13,660 nucleotides of DNA from Oscillospiraceae bacterium (GTDB lineage Bacteria; Bacillota; Clostridia; Oscillospirales; QAMX01): NCBI GenBank assembly GCA_902772625.1, contig CACYBP010000056.1, positions 1-13,660 on the forward strand, in the 5' to 3' direction. Made by a program: the position numbers and the translations under genes. Shown here in pieces: positions 1 through 7,334 of the stretch. Under the pieces are notes generated by a model. It ran no database searches. It saw nothing but the letters and a program-made list of their open reading frames with translations, and had not been told where the DNA came from. Numbering within the stretch: position 1 is the first letter of the stretch; each line of letters starts with the position of its first letter.

Positions 1-213
1 GACTTTGAAAAGGCTGCGGGAAGGGGGCTTTCGCGCCCTCTCCTCCGACAGGAAATATTATACTTCATGGCGGGAGCGGCTGTCAACGCGCCAATTTTAC
101 GAAGCTTTTCCCCCGGAAAAGCGCGCTCCTGTGCATTTTTGCAGAGGCGCGGTCTTTCCCGGCCCGATCCCCTGTCAATTCCTCCGAAATCAGCTGTTTC
201 AGGGCGATAACAA
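1..213. other. Intergenic region upstream of glnN, no convincing gene
   Basis: An open frame of about 70 codons (5-217, plus strand) exists, but it has no clear ribosome binding site, an implausible residue composition and no recognisable domain, so I do not call it. A G-rich/C-rich imperfect hairpin lies near 14-43 without a T-tract. An AT-rich patch with a TATACT hexamer at 59-64 lacks a matching -35. The left half of an 8-bp inverted repeat is at 173-180. Nothing else is identifiable. Confidence 0.5.
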
Positions 214-219
214 TTGACA
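173..219. promoter_or_regulatory. Perfect 8-bp inverted repeat, possible operator of glnN
   Basis: TGTCAATT at 173-180 and AATTGACA at 212-219 are exact reverse complements, 31 nt apart. The right half covers the -35 box of the glnN promoter, so a protein bound to both halves could block polymerase. It does not match the TnrA/GlnR site pattern (TGTNAN7TNACA), because the halves are too far apart. Two half-sites on opposite strands could also be chance similarity to a -35 hexamer. Regulatory role is inference. Confidence 0.35.
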
Positions 220-242
220 AAAAGGAGAAAAACGCTTATGAT
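214..242 (+). promoter_or_regulatory. Sigma-A-type promoter of glnN
   Basis: TTGACA (214-219) matches the -35 consensus in full. After a 17-nt spacer (220-236) comes TATGAT (237-242), five of six -10 positions. The spacer is A-rich. Initiation would be expected near 249, giving a leader of about 37 nt before the glnN ATG at 286. The spacer also contains AAAGGAG, and the -10 box contains an ATG, which gives a false impression of a translated leader ORF starting at 238. Confidence 0.75.
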
Positions 243-285
243 GAAGGAAATCATTCAGTGAGACGATTGGGAAAGGCAGAGAGAA

Positions 286-2379
286 ATGATCAACATCCCC
301 GATATTTTCGGCTCCATGGTCTTCGGCGAGGACGCCATGCGGGAAAGACTGCCCGCCGAGGCGTACGAGGCCCTGAAGCGCTCCGTGGAGACCGGCGGCG
401 ATCTGGATATCCGGGTGGCCACCGCGGTGGCCTCGGCCATGAAGGACTGGGCCGTGGAAAAGGGCGCCACGCACTTCACCCACTGGTTCCAGCCGATGAC
501 CGGCTTCACCGCCGAAAAGCACGACAGCTTCCTCTCTCCCGGCCGGGACGGCCGGGCCATCATGGATTTTTCCGGGAAAGAGCTGATCAAGGGCGAATCC
601 GACGCCTCCTCCTTCCCCTCCGGCGGCCTGCGCGCCACCTTTGAGGCGCGGGGCTACACCGCCTGGGACCCGACCTCCCACGCCTTTATCAAGGACAACA
701 CCCTCTGCATCCCCACGGTGTTTTATTCCTACGGCGGCGCGTCTCTGGACAAAAAGACGCCGCTGCTCCGCTCCACCGAGGCGGTATCGAGACAGGCCTT
801 ACGCATCCTGCGGCTTTTCGGCAACGACCGGGTCAAAAAGGTGATCCCCACCGTCGGGGCCGAGCAGGAGTATTTCCTCATCGACAAGCGCTATTATTCC
901 CGCCGGAGAGATCTGATCTACTGCGGCCGTACCCTTTTCGGCGCGCCTCCTCCGAAGGGGCAGCAGCTGGACGACCATTACTACGGCGCCATCAAATCCC
1001 GGGTGCGCGCCTTCATGGAGGAATTGGATCTGGAGCTCTGGAAGCTGGGGATCTACGCCAAGACCGAGCACAACGAGGTCGCCCCGGCCCAGCATGAACT
1101 GGCCCCGGTCTACACCGACATCAACACCGCCGCCGATCAGAACCAGCTCATGATGGAGATCATGAAGAAGGTGGCCGACCGGCACGGGCTGGTATGCCTT
1201 CTGCACGAAAAGCCCTTCGCGGGGGTAAATGGCTCGGGCAAGCACAACAACTGGTCGCTTTCCACCGACGACGGCGTCAATCTTCTGGATCCCGGGAAAT
1301 CCCCCTGGGAAAACGCGCAGTTCCTTCTGTTCCTGGCCGCCATCATCCGGGCGGTGGACGAGCATCAGGACCTCCTGCGCATCTCGGTGGCCAGCGCCGG
1401 CAACGACAACCGTCTGGGCGCCAGCGAGGCGCCGCCCTCCATCATCTCCTGCTTCATCGGCGACGAGCTGGAGCGCGTGGTCAACGCCATCGTCAACGAG
1501 GAAAGCTTCAACGGCGTGGACAAGGGACGGATGGAGATCGGCGTGCACGGCCTTCCCAGCTTCCCCAAGGATTCCACCGACCGCAACCGCACCTCCCCCT
1601 TCGCCTTCACCGGGAACAAGTTCGAGTTCCGCTCGCTGGGCGCTCCGGCCTCCATCGCCGGGCCGAACATCATCCTGAACACCATCGTGGCCGACGTGCT
1701 GTCGCACTACGCCGACGAGCTGGAAAAGGCGGAGGATTTTGAAAAAGCCCTCAACGAGCTGATCCGCCGCGAGTTCAGGGCGCACCGCCGGATCCTTTTC
1801 GACGGCGACGGCTATTCCGAAAAGTGGATCGCCGAGGCCAAGGCCCGCGGCCTTCTGAACCTCAAGACCACCGCCGACGCCATCCCCTACTACGCAAGCG
1901 AGGAAAACGTGGCGCTTTTCGCCCGGCACGGCGTGTTCACCCGGGAGGAGATCCTGTCCCGCACCGAGATCCTTCTGGAGACCTATACCAAAGTGGTGGC
2001 CATCGAAGCCAAGACCATGATCGAAATGACCCGGCAGGAGATCTTGCCCACCGCGGTGAAATACGCTCATTCCCTCGCCTCGGCGGTGAACGAGATGAAG
2101 GCGGTCTCGCCCACGCTTCCGGTGCGCCCGGAGGAAAAAATGCTCTTCCGGATCGCCGAGCTGACCGACCGGCTCTACGTGGCCCTTTCGGCCCTGGAGC
2201 GCACCGCGGCCGAGGTGCCCAAGGATTCCGGCGACACCCTGGCGGTGGCCCTCGCCTACAAATCCGGCGTCCTGCCGGTGATGGCCGAGCTCCGGCGCGC
2301 GGCGGACGAGCTGGAAAGCGCGGTGGATTCCTCCCTCTGGCCCTATCCCACCTACGGCGACCTCCTCTTCGGGATCTGA
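286..2379 (+). CDS. glnN: Type III glutamine synthetase (GSIII)
   Basis: Makes glutamine from glutamate, ammonia and ATP in the cytoplasm; the type III enzymes are large oligomers of roughly 75-83 kDa subunits found in Clostridia, Bacteroidetes and cyanobacteria. At 697 aa it has the normal GSIII length, about 230 residues longer than type I. Visible family motifs: FGSMVF near residues 8-13, THWFQPMTG at 65-73, the metal-binding GAEQEYF at 191-197 and TEHNEVAPAQHE at 260-271, the signature GVNGSGKHNNW at 313-323, and GNDNRLGASEAPPS at 372-385. The start at 286 puts the FGSMVF segment at the usual distance from the N-terminus; its ribosome site (AAAGG at 272-276) is modest. The gene stands alone between its own promoter and a strong terminator. 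No PII or ammonium transporter gene is adjacent. The reading frame is complete with all motifs kept. Confidence 0.97.
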   Translation: MINIPDIFGSMVFGEDAMRERLPAEAYEALKRSVETGGDLDIRVATAVASAMKDWAVEKGATHFTHWFQPMTGFTAEKHDSFLSPGRDGRAIMDFSGKELIKGESDASSFPSGGLRATFEARGYTAWDPTSHAFIKDNTLCIPTVFYSYGGASLDKKTPLLRSTEAVSRQALRILRLFGNDRVKKVIPTVGAEQEYFLIDKRYYSRRRDLIYCGRTLFGAPPPKGQQLDDHYYGAIKSRVRAFMEELDLELWKLGIYAKTEHNEVAPAQHELAPVYTDINTAADQNQLMMEIMKKVADRHGLVCLLHEKPFAGVNGSGKHNNWSLSTDDGVNLLDPGKSPWENAQFLLFLAAIIRAVDEHQDLLRISVASAGNDNRLGASEAPPSIISCFIGDELERVVNAIVNEESFNGVDKGRMEIGVHGLPSFPKDSTDRNRTSPFAFTGNKFEFRSLGAPASIAGPNIILNTIVADVLSHYADELEKAEDFEKALNELIRREFRAHRRILFDGDGYSEKWIAEAKARGLLNLKTTADAIPYYASEENVALFARHGVFTREEILSRTEILLETYTKVVAIEAKTMIEMTRQEILPTAVKYAHSLASAVNEMKAVSPTLPVRPEEKMLFRIAELTDRLYVALSALERTAAEVPKDSGDTLAVALAYKSGVLPVMAELRRAADELESAVDSSLWPYPTYGDLLFGI

Positions 2380-2383
2380 TCTC

Positions 2384-2435
2384 AAAAAGCAAGCCCGCTC
2401 CGCGCCTGACCGGCGCGGAGCGGGCTTTCATTTTT
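2384..2435. terminator. Bidirectional intrinsic terminator between glnN and comM
   Basis: AGCCCGCTCCGCGCC (2392-2406) pairs perfectly over 15 bp with 2412-2426 around a 5-nt loop. On the plus strand the stem runs into TTTCATTTTT. On the minus strand it runs into TTGCTTTTTGAG (A-tract at 2384-2388 of the plus strand). It therefore serves both facing genes. Confidence 0.9.
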
Positions 2436-2457
2436 CATCTTTTCCTTCTCTCAGCCG

Positions 2458-3963
2458 TCATCTCAGCTCCGGCTCCCGGGAGCGGTAGCCGATGGCCTCG
2501 GTAAGATGCGCGGCCTCGATCCTTTCGCTTCCGGCGAGGTCGGCCACGGTGCGCGCCACCCGGAGGATCCGGTCGTGGGCCCGGGCCGAAAGCCCGAGGC
2601 GCAGGAAGGCCGCCTGCAGGATGGCACTGCCCGCGGAATCCAGCTCGCAGTATTTTCTCACGTCGCCGGGTCCCATCTCGGCGTTGGCGGCAAAGCCGCG
2701 CGCCTCCGCCATTTTCCGGGCGCGCACCACCCGTTCCCGGATGGGTGCGCTTTCTTCCCCGGTCTTTTTTCCGCGGAAATCCTCATACTTGACGGCGGGG
2801 ACCTGGATATGCATATCGATCCGGTCCAGAAGCGGGCCGGAGATCCGGGCGAGATACTGCCTTCTGGCGTCCTCCCGGCAGGTGCAGGGGCGGGTGGGAT
2901 GCCCGTACCAGCCGCATTTGCAGGGGTTCATCGCACACACCAGCATGAAGGAGCAGGGAAAGCTCAGGGTCCCGGCGGCGCGGGAAATGGTAATCACGCG
3001 GTTTTCCATGGGCTGGCGCAGGATCTCCAGCGCCTCGTTGCGGAATTCCGGAAGCTCGTCCAGGAACAGGACCCCGTTGTGCGCCAGGGACACCTCCCCG
3101 GGGCGCGGCACGCGCCCGCCGCCCGAAAGGCCGGCCGAGGAAATGGTATGGTGCGGCGCGCGGAAGGGGGGCGTCGAGATAAAGGGCTGGTTTTTGCCGG
3201 TCAGTCCCGCCACCGAATAGATCTTCGTGCATTCCAGAGCCTCCTCCCGGGAAAGCTCCGGCATGATGGAGGGGATGCGGGAGGCGATCATGCTTTTGCC
3301 CGAGCCCGGAGGCCCCACCAGAAGGATGTTGTGCCGCCCCGCGGCCGCCACCTCCACCGCGCGACGGGCCATTTCCTGACCGATCACGTCGCGGAAATCG
3401 GGAAGCGCCCGGTCGGCGTCTTCCGGCTCCGCCGGCTTTTCGGGAAGCAGGATCTTCTCTCCGCGCAGATGGGCGATCAGCTCCTCCACCCGCGCGACGC
3501 CCACCACCTCGATCCCATCGGCAAAGGAGGCCTCGGACGCGTTGTCGGAGGGGAGATAGATCCTTCTGAGACCCGCCTCCTTCGCGGCCGCGGCCATGGG
3601 AAGCGCCCCGGACACCGGGCGGAGCTCCCCTCCCAGCGAAAGCTCGCCGATGAAGCAGGCGTCCTCCGGCAGAGAATCCAGCTCTCCCGAGGCGCGCAGG
3701 ATCGCCAGGAGGATCGCCAGATCGTAGATCGGCCCCTCCTTGCGCATGTCGGCCGGGGCGAGGTTCACCGTGATGCGGCGCATGGGAAAATCAAAGCCGC
3801 AGTTTTTGATGGCGGCGCGCACCCGGTCGCGGCTTTCCTTCACCGCCGCGTCGGGAAGCCCCACCACCTCGAAGGAGGGAAGTCCCCCCGAAAGGTCGCA
3901 TTCGCAGGTCACCCGGCATCCTTCGATGCCCAAAAGCGCGATGGACGTGACGCGGGATACCAT
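2458..3963 (-). CDS. comM: YifB/ComM family Mg-chelatase-like AAA+ ATPase
   Basis: Members of this family are AAA+ ATPases related to the magnesium chelatase ChlI subunit; the Gram-negative ComM is a hexameric branch-migration helicase that helps integrate transforming DNA. The role in Clostridia is less clear. The 501-aa product has the normal length: an N-terminal ribosomal S5 domain 2-like/ChlI region (about 1-175), an AAA+ core with Walker A GPPGSGKS at 217-224, Walker B GVLFLDE at 297-303 and the SGPLLDRIDMH segment at 375-385, and a C-terminal Mg_chelatase_C helical domain (about 400-495). The four cysteines at 348, 350, 360 and 362 form the zinc-like cluster usual in YifB proteins. The start at 3963 is chosen because AAAGGAGG sits 7 nt upstream; an in-frame start at 4008 would add 15 unconserved residues and lie inside the upstream terminator. 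There is no room for a separate promoter between that terminator and the ribosome site. Confidence 0.93.
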   Translation of the reverse strand: MVSRVTSIALLGIEGCRVTCECDLSGGLPSFEVVGLPDAAVKESRDRVRAAIKNCGFDFPMRRITVNLAPADMRKEGPIYDLAILLAILRASGELDSLPEDACFIGELSLGGELRPVSGALPMAAAAKEAGLRRIYLPSDNASEASFADGIEVVGVARVEELIAHLRGEKILLPEKPAEPEDADRALPDFRDVIGQEMARRAVEVAAAGRHNILLVGPPGSGKSMIASRIPSIMPELSREEALECTKIYSVAGLTGKNQPFISTPPFRAPHHTISSAGLSGGGRVPRPGEVSLAHNGVLFLDELPEFRNEALEILRQPMENRVITISRAAGTLSFPCSFMLVCAMNPCKCGWYGHPTRPCTCREDARRQYLARISGPLLDRIDMHIQVPAVKYEDFRGKKTGEESAPIRERVVRARKMAEARGFAANAEMGPGDVRKYCELDSAGSAILQAAFLRLGLSARAHDRILRVARTVADLAGSERIEAAHLTEAIGYRSREPELR

Positions 3964-3985
3964 CTCGCAGCCTCCTTTCCGGTTT

Positions 3986-4024
3986 GAAAAAGCGCCCCGC
4001 CCGCACATTCCCCGGGCGGGGCGC
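3986..4024 (-). terminator. Intrinsic terminator after the cysteine-cluster gene
   Basis: GCGCCCCGCCCG (3992-4003) pairs perfectly over 12 bp with 4013-4024 around a 9-nt loop. Read on the minus strand the stem is followed by TTTTTC (3991-3986). It lies only 8 nt past the stop of the preceding minus-strand gene, and its T-tract ends about 10 nt before the comM ribosome site. Confidence 0.85.
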
Positions 4025-4031
4025 CGTCAGT

Positions 4032-4508
4032 TCATCCGATAAATCTGTGATAGTCCCGAAGCTCTTTCGTAAGATCCCTGAGAAAGGCGCGGCCTTCGGG
4101 ATCGCCCTTCAGGATCTCCCCCGCGCGCCGTACGGCCCCGATGAAGGCGGGGGAAAGATACTCCGGCGCAAGAAGCAGGGGGCAGGTGCGTTTCGCGCGG
4201 GGATCGGCTGTCACCAGGATCCGCTCTCCCCGGAGAAGGATCCCCAGAGGATAGATCCGGCAGAGAAACGGCCGGAACCGGCGGACGCATTTTCCGCGGC
4301 AGAAGGCGTAGCTTCTCCCGTTTTCGCTTTTTCCCTTTTCAAGACCGGGCGAGAGGAAAAGCAGCTTTTCCTCCCCGGGCAGGAGCAGGACGCCGTCGTT
4401 TTTCCCGCCGTGACAGCACCGCGCGCCGCACAGCCTCCCGCAATCGGCCGGGATCGGCGTGAGCTTGCCGATCGCGCGCCGCGCCCTGAGGATCACCGGG
4501 AGGTTCAA
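4032..4508 (-). CDS. YkgJ-like cysteine-cluster protein
   Basis: A 158-aa soluble protein with eight cysteines: C23, C27, C31 and C32 in a CxxxCxxxCC group, then C70, C74, C83 and C109. The sequence RPFLCRIYPL (79-88) resembles the RPxxCRxYP box of the YkgJ/FliB-like CxxCxxCC family (PF03692), proteins thought to bind zinc or an iron-sulfur cluster and mostly uncharacterised. The first group has an extra residue between cysteines, so the family link is tentative. Translation starts at a TTG at 4508 that overlaps the stop of the upstream gene (TTGA), with AAGGAG 11 nt before it, so the two genes are probably translationally coupled. A short helical tail follows the last cysteine. Specific function unknown. 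Confidence 0.75.
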   Translation of the reverse strand: MNLPVILRARRAIGKLTPIPADCGRLCGARCCHGGKNDGVLLLPGEEKLLFLSPGLEKGKSENGRSYAFCRGKCVRRFRPFLCRIYPLGILLRGERILVTADPRAKRTCPLLLAPEYLSPAFIGAVRRAGEILKGDPEGRAFLRDLTKELRDYHRFIG

Positions 4509-5107
4509 AGACTTCTGTACTCCTTCACCATGGCCTCCACCGCGCGGATGGTCTGATCGCAGTCGGCGGGGCTATTCACCTCGGGAGAGGCGTAGCGGAC
4601 GAAGGCGAGAAGCTTTTCATAGGCCTCTCCGGCTTCTTTTTTCTGCATGCGTCTCTGGCTGATCACCATGGGGATGTCCTCGTCGGAGGCGACGCCGTAC
4701 TTCTTCAGGATCTCGCGATAAGCAAAGCTTTTTTCGTTGCGCTTGTCCGCACCGAGCAGATAGGAGAAGAGCACGATCCCGCCGATCCCGAAAAACGCCC
4801 CCGTGATGGGAAGCCGGGAGGCAAAGGGATCCAGCGGCAGAAGCAGGGCCATCACGCCCAGGATAAAGAAGGCCAGGATCACGATCTTGACCGCCGTGCG
4901 GCGGGGAGGACGGCACTTTTCGGCCTTTTCCATATCGGCCTCCACCTCGGCGGTGGGGATATCCGGGTTGGCTTCGGTCAGACGGCTGGCCTCCGCCGCG
5001 GCGTTATAAAGTTCCTTGGCGCGTGCGACGTACCCCTCGTCCAGCATGACGCCGTTCCGGTCAAGCTCTGCCCGGAGCTGATTTTTTCTGATCGCATTTT
5101 CACTCAT
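4505..5107 (-). CDS. Two-segment membrane protein of unknown function
   Basis: I do not recognise the family. The 200-aa product has a charged, helical N-terminal region (about 1-70, heptad-like, possible coiled coil), two hydrophobic segments at about 71-91 and 98-118 separated by a very short turn, and a charged helical C-terminal region (about 120-200). This gives a helical hairpin in the membrane with both long arms on the same side; the positive residues around 66-74 and 121-134 suggest the cytoplasm. No signal peptide or catalytic motif is seen. The ATG at 5107 has only a weak ribosome site (GAAAGG about 13 nt upstream). It is the first gene after a good minus-strand promoter and overlaps the cysteine-cluster gene by 4 nt. 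Confidence 0.75.
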   Translation of the reverse strand: MSENAIRKNQLRAELDRNGVMLDEGYVARAKELYNAAAEASRLTEANPDIPTAEVEADMEKAEKCRPPRRTAVKIVILAFFILGVMALLLPLDPFASRLPITGAFFGIGGIVLFSYLLGADKRNEKSFAYREILKKYGVASDEDIPMVISQRRMQKKEAGEAYEKLLAFVRYASPEVNSPADCDQTIRAVEAMVKEYRSL

Positions 5108-5172
5108 GTCGTTTCACTAAACCTTTCACGGCGCCGGAAATGCCCCTGGATATCGGCGCTTCGTACCCCTAT

Positions 5173-5201
5173 ATCATACCAGAAGTTCGGGAAGAAGTAA
5201 A
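5173..5201 (-). promoter_or_regulatory. Promoter of the membrane protein/cysteine-cluster operon
   Basis: Read on the minus strand: TTTACT (5201-5196) as -35, a 17-nt spacer, then TATGAT (5178-5173) as -10. Initiation near 5166 would give a leader of about 58 nt before the ATG at 5107. The -35 matches four of six consensus bases and the -10 five of six. Confidence 0.6.
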
Positions 5202-5247
5202 GAGCCTATTTCCTTCGCCCCCGGTCCACACTTTTTTCGGTCGGAAC

Positions 5248-5276
5248 TTGTCTTTTTCCGGGGAATCGTGTATACT
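5248..5276 (+). promoter_or_regulatory. Promoter of the DUF5107 operon
   Basis: TTGTCT (5248-5253), a 17-nt spacer and TATACT (5271-5276). Initiation near 5283 would give a leader of about 37 nt. It lies inside the upstream open extension of the DUF5107 frame, which supports the downstream start at 5320. Its -35 lies 46 bp from that of the opposing promoter (5196-5201), so the two are divergent and close enough to share a regulator. Confidence 0.65.
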
Positions 5277-5319
5277 GAAGAAGAGCCAACAGAGTTTCCG
5301 GTCACCGGAAGAAAGAGTG

Positions 5320-7305
5320 ATGAAGATGCAGATCCGATATACCGATATCCTTCTTCCCTCCGCCAATCTCGGCGGAGAAAATCCCCTGCCCGTTTTCCGG
5401 GCAAAGGATCCCGATCTCCACATCCCCTATGACGACACCTTCAGTGCGGAGGAAGCCCGGATGCTCGGCAAAAACGGCGCCACCCGCGTGCTTCCCTATC
5501 TGATGCAGGACCGGTACGACCGGAACCGCACCAAACGCCCGATCAAGGCCATCGTGATGGAAAACGGCCATCTGCGCGCCACGATCCTCCCGGATTTCGG
5601 GGGAAGGCTGTATTCGCTCTATTCCAAAGACGAGGAGCGGGAGCTCCTGTTCGCGAACCCCGTGATCCAGCCCGCCAACCTCGCCATCCGGGACGCCTGG
5701 CTTTCGGGCGGCGTGGAATGGAACGTCAGCCAGCTGGGCCACACCTTCACCACCTGCTCCCCCCTGTTCGCCGCGGTGGTCAGAGGCTATCCGAACGAGG
5801 AATTCCTGCGCCTTTACGAATTCGAGCGGCAGAAGAAGCTCTTCTGGCAGGTGGACTTTCATCTTCCGGACGAAAGCCGCGAGCTGATGGTCTATATCCG
5901 CATCGTCAACGACAGCCCGGAGGAGACTCCGATGTACTGGTGGTCCACCACCGCCGTGCCGGAGGACGCCTCCACCAGAGTCCTGCTTTCGGGAAGCCGC
6001 GCCATGTACACCCGCCCCTCCTCCGGGGTGAACGCCATGGGCGAAATGCCCTTCTTCCCCGAATTCGGCACCAAGGATTACTCTTATCCCCTGAACCTGA
6101 AGCAGTCCAACGACTTCTTCATCCAGGTGCCCCCGGAGGTGAAGACCCCCTGGGAGGCGGCCGCCTACGAAAACGGGAACGTGACCTTTGAAAAATCCAC
6201 CTCGCTTCTCCATTACCGCAAGATCTTCTGCTGGGGCGACCGTCCCGGCGGATGGCGGTGGAAGGAATTTCTTTCGGAAGAGGGCGGCGGCTCCTATATC
6301 GAGATCCAGGCCGGCATCGGCCGGTCCCAGAGACACGGCCTGACGATGCCCGGGAACACCTCCTGGGATTTCACCACCGCCTTCGGCGGACTCACCGGCG
6401 ACCCCGAAAAGCTCCACGACCGCGACTGGAAGGCCGCCTGCGGCTATCTGGACGGCGAGCTCCGGGCCCGGATCTCCCCGGCGAAGCTTTACGGCCTGCA
6501 CCGGAAATACGCGGCCTTTGCCGAACTCGCCCCCGAAAAGATCCTGCACATGGGCTCGGGCTGGGGCGCTCTGGAAACCCGGATGCGCCGGAAAGAAGAC
6601 CGTGACGTTCCGAAGGGCTTCCTCTTCCCGGAGGAGTCCATGAAGGAAGAGCAGCGCTACTGGCTTTCGCTTCTGGAGGGCGGAAGCCTTCCCGACGCCG
6701 ATCCGGCCTCCTATCTTCTGGACGCCCGGACGAAAAAGGCCCTGGAGGCTTCTCCGGCCAGCTGGCAGAAATACTATCATCTCGGCGTGATCGCCGCCGA
6801 GATCCCCGACCGGGAAGAGGCCGTGCGCGCCTTCAGCCGTTCGGTGGAGGAAAAGCCGAACGTGTGGGCTCTGCGGGCCCTGGCGGTGCTCACCGAGGAT
6901 CAGGCGGCCGCCGAGGCGTATTACGACCGGGCTTACGCCCTGGGCTTCCCCGACGTGGGCTTCGCCCAGGAGTACCTGAAGCTTCTGGTGACCCAGAAAA
7001 AGCACGCCAAGGCCTTCGAGGTGTTTAAGTCTCTTCCCGACGCATACAAGGACGACGAGCGTGTTATGATAAGCGCGGTGTCCGCTTCTCTCGCCCTGGG
7101 CGATCTCTCGCTGTGTGAAAGCGGATTCTTCGACCGCACCTTCGTCAACGTGCGCGAGGGCGAGGTGCTGATCTCCGAGCTGTGGTATTATTACGTCGCG
7201 CTGAAGGCCGCCAAGGAGCGGAACGTCAAGGTCACCTCCTCCTTCCTGGATTGGATCAAACAGACCAATCCCCTGCCCAAGAATCTTGATTTCCGCATGA
7301 AATGA
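5320..7305 (+). CDS. DUF5107 protein with C-terminal helical (TPR-like) repeats
   Basis: The N-terminal half (about 20-375) matches the DUF5107 pattern, a beta-sandwich related to aldose 1-epimerase: ATILPDFGGRLYSLY (87-101), RELLFANP (107-114), WLSGGVEWN (127-135), and YIEIQAGIGRSQ (326-337) followed by the TSWDFTTAFG segment (347-356). The C-terminal half (about 440-640) is all-helical with TPR-like pairs, clearest at about 480-600. Members are thought to bind or modify sugars but most lack a known substrate; no signal peptide is seen, so a cytoplasmic protein is expected. The 661-aa length suits the shorter family members. The frame is open back to 5140, but those residues cover the promoter and do not look conserved; the start at 5320 (or the ATG at 5326) is preferred although its ribosome site (GGAAG/GAAAGAG) is weak. 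The TTA in the usual acidic WxE-type position before FG is unusual and worth aligning. Confidence 0.85.
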   Translation: MKMQIRYTDILLPSANLGGENPLPVFRAKDPDLHIPYDDTFSAEEARMLGKNGATRVLPYLMQDRYDRNRTKRPIKAIVMENGHLRATILPDFGGRLYSLYSKDEERELLFANPVIQPANLAIRDAWLSGGVEWNVSQLGHTFTTCSPLFAAVVRGYPNEEFLRLYEFERQKKLFWQVDFHLPDESRELMVYIRIVNDSPEETPMYWWSTTAVPEDASTRVLLSGSRAMYTRPSSGVNAMGEMPFFPEFGTKDYSYPLNLKQSNDFFIQVPPEVKTPWEAAAYENGNVTFEKSTSLLHYRKIFCWGDRPGGWRWKEFLSEEGGGSYIEIQAGIGRSQRHGLTMPGNTSWDFTTAFGGLTGDPEKLHDRDWKAACGYLDGELRARISPAKLYGLHRKYAAFAELAPEKILHMGSGWGALETRMRRKEDRDVPKGFLFPEESMKEEQRYWLSLLEGGSLPDADPASYLLDARTKKALEASPASWQKYYHLGVIAAEIPDREEAVRAFSRSVEEKPNVWALRALAVLTEDQAAAEAYYDRAYALGFPDVGFAQEYLKLLVTQKKHAKAFEVFKSLPDAYKDDERVMISAVSASLALGDLSLCESGFFDRTFVNVREGEVLISELWYYYVALKAAKERNVKVTSSFLDWIKQTNPLPKNLDFRMK

Positions 7306-7334
7306 TCCCGGCCTTTCCCAAAGGAGGGGATATG

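Noticed and set aside
238..261. Seven-codon leader ORF (starts ATGATG, ends TGA) with an AAAGGAG site, in frame with glnN
   Set aside because: The apparent ribosome site lies in the spacer of a near-consensus promoter and its ATG forms part of the -10 box (237-242), so the transcript would begin after it. The glnN start at 286 already fits the family N-terminus.
799..2385. Long open frames antisense to glnN (528 aa), pncB (761 aa, 7664-9949), DUF5107 (694 aa) and comM (493 aa)
   Set aside because: These are by-products of high-GC codon use opposite real genes; compositions are Gly/Arg/His-rich and low-complexity, and no family motifs appear.
3964..4008. Longer comM start at 4008
   Set aside because: It lies in the terminator hairpin, adds a non-conserved, cysteine-containing 15-residue stretch, and the ATG at 3963 has a much better ribosome site.
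5140..5319. Upstream extension of the DUF5107 reading frame (60 residues)
   Set aside because: It covers the probable promoter 5248-5276, has no ribosome site, and the residues do not resemble the family.
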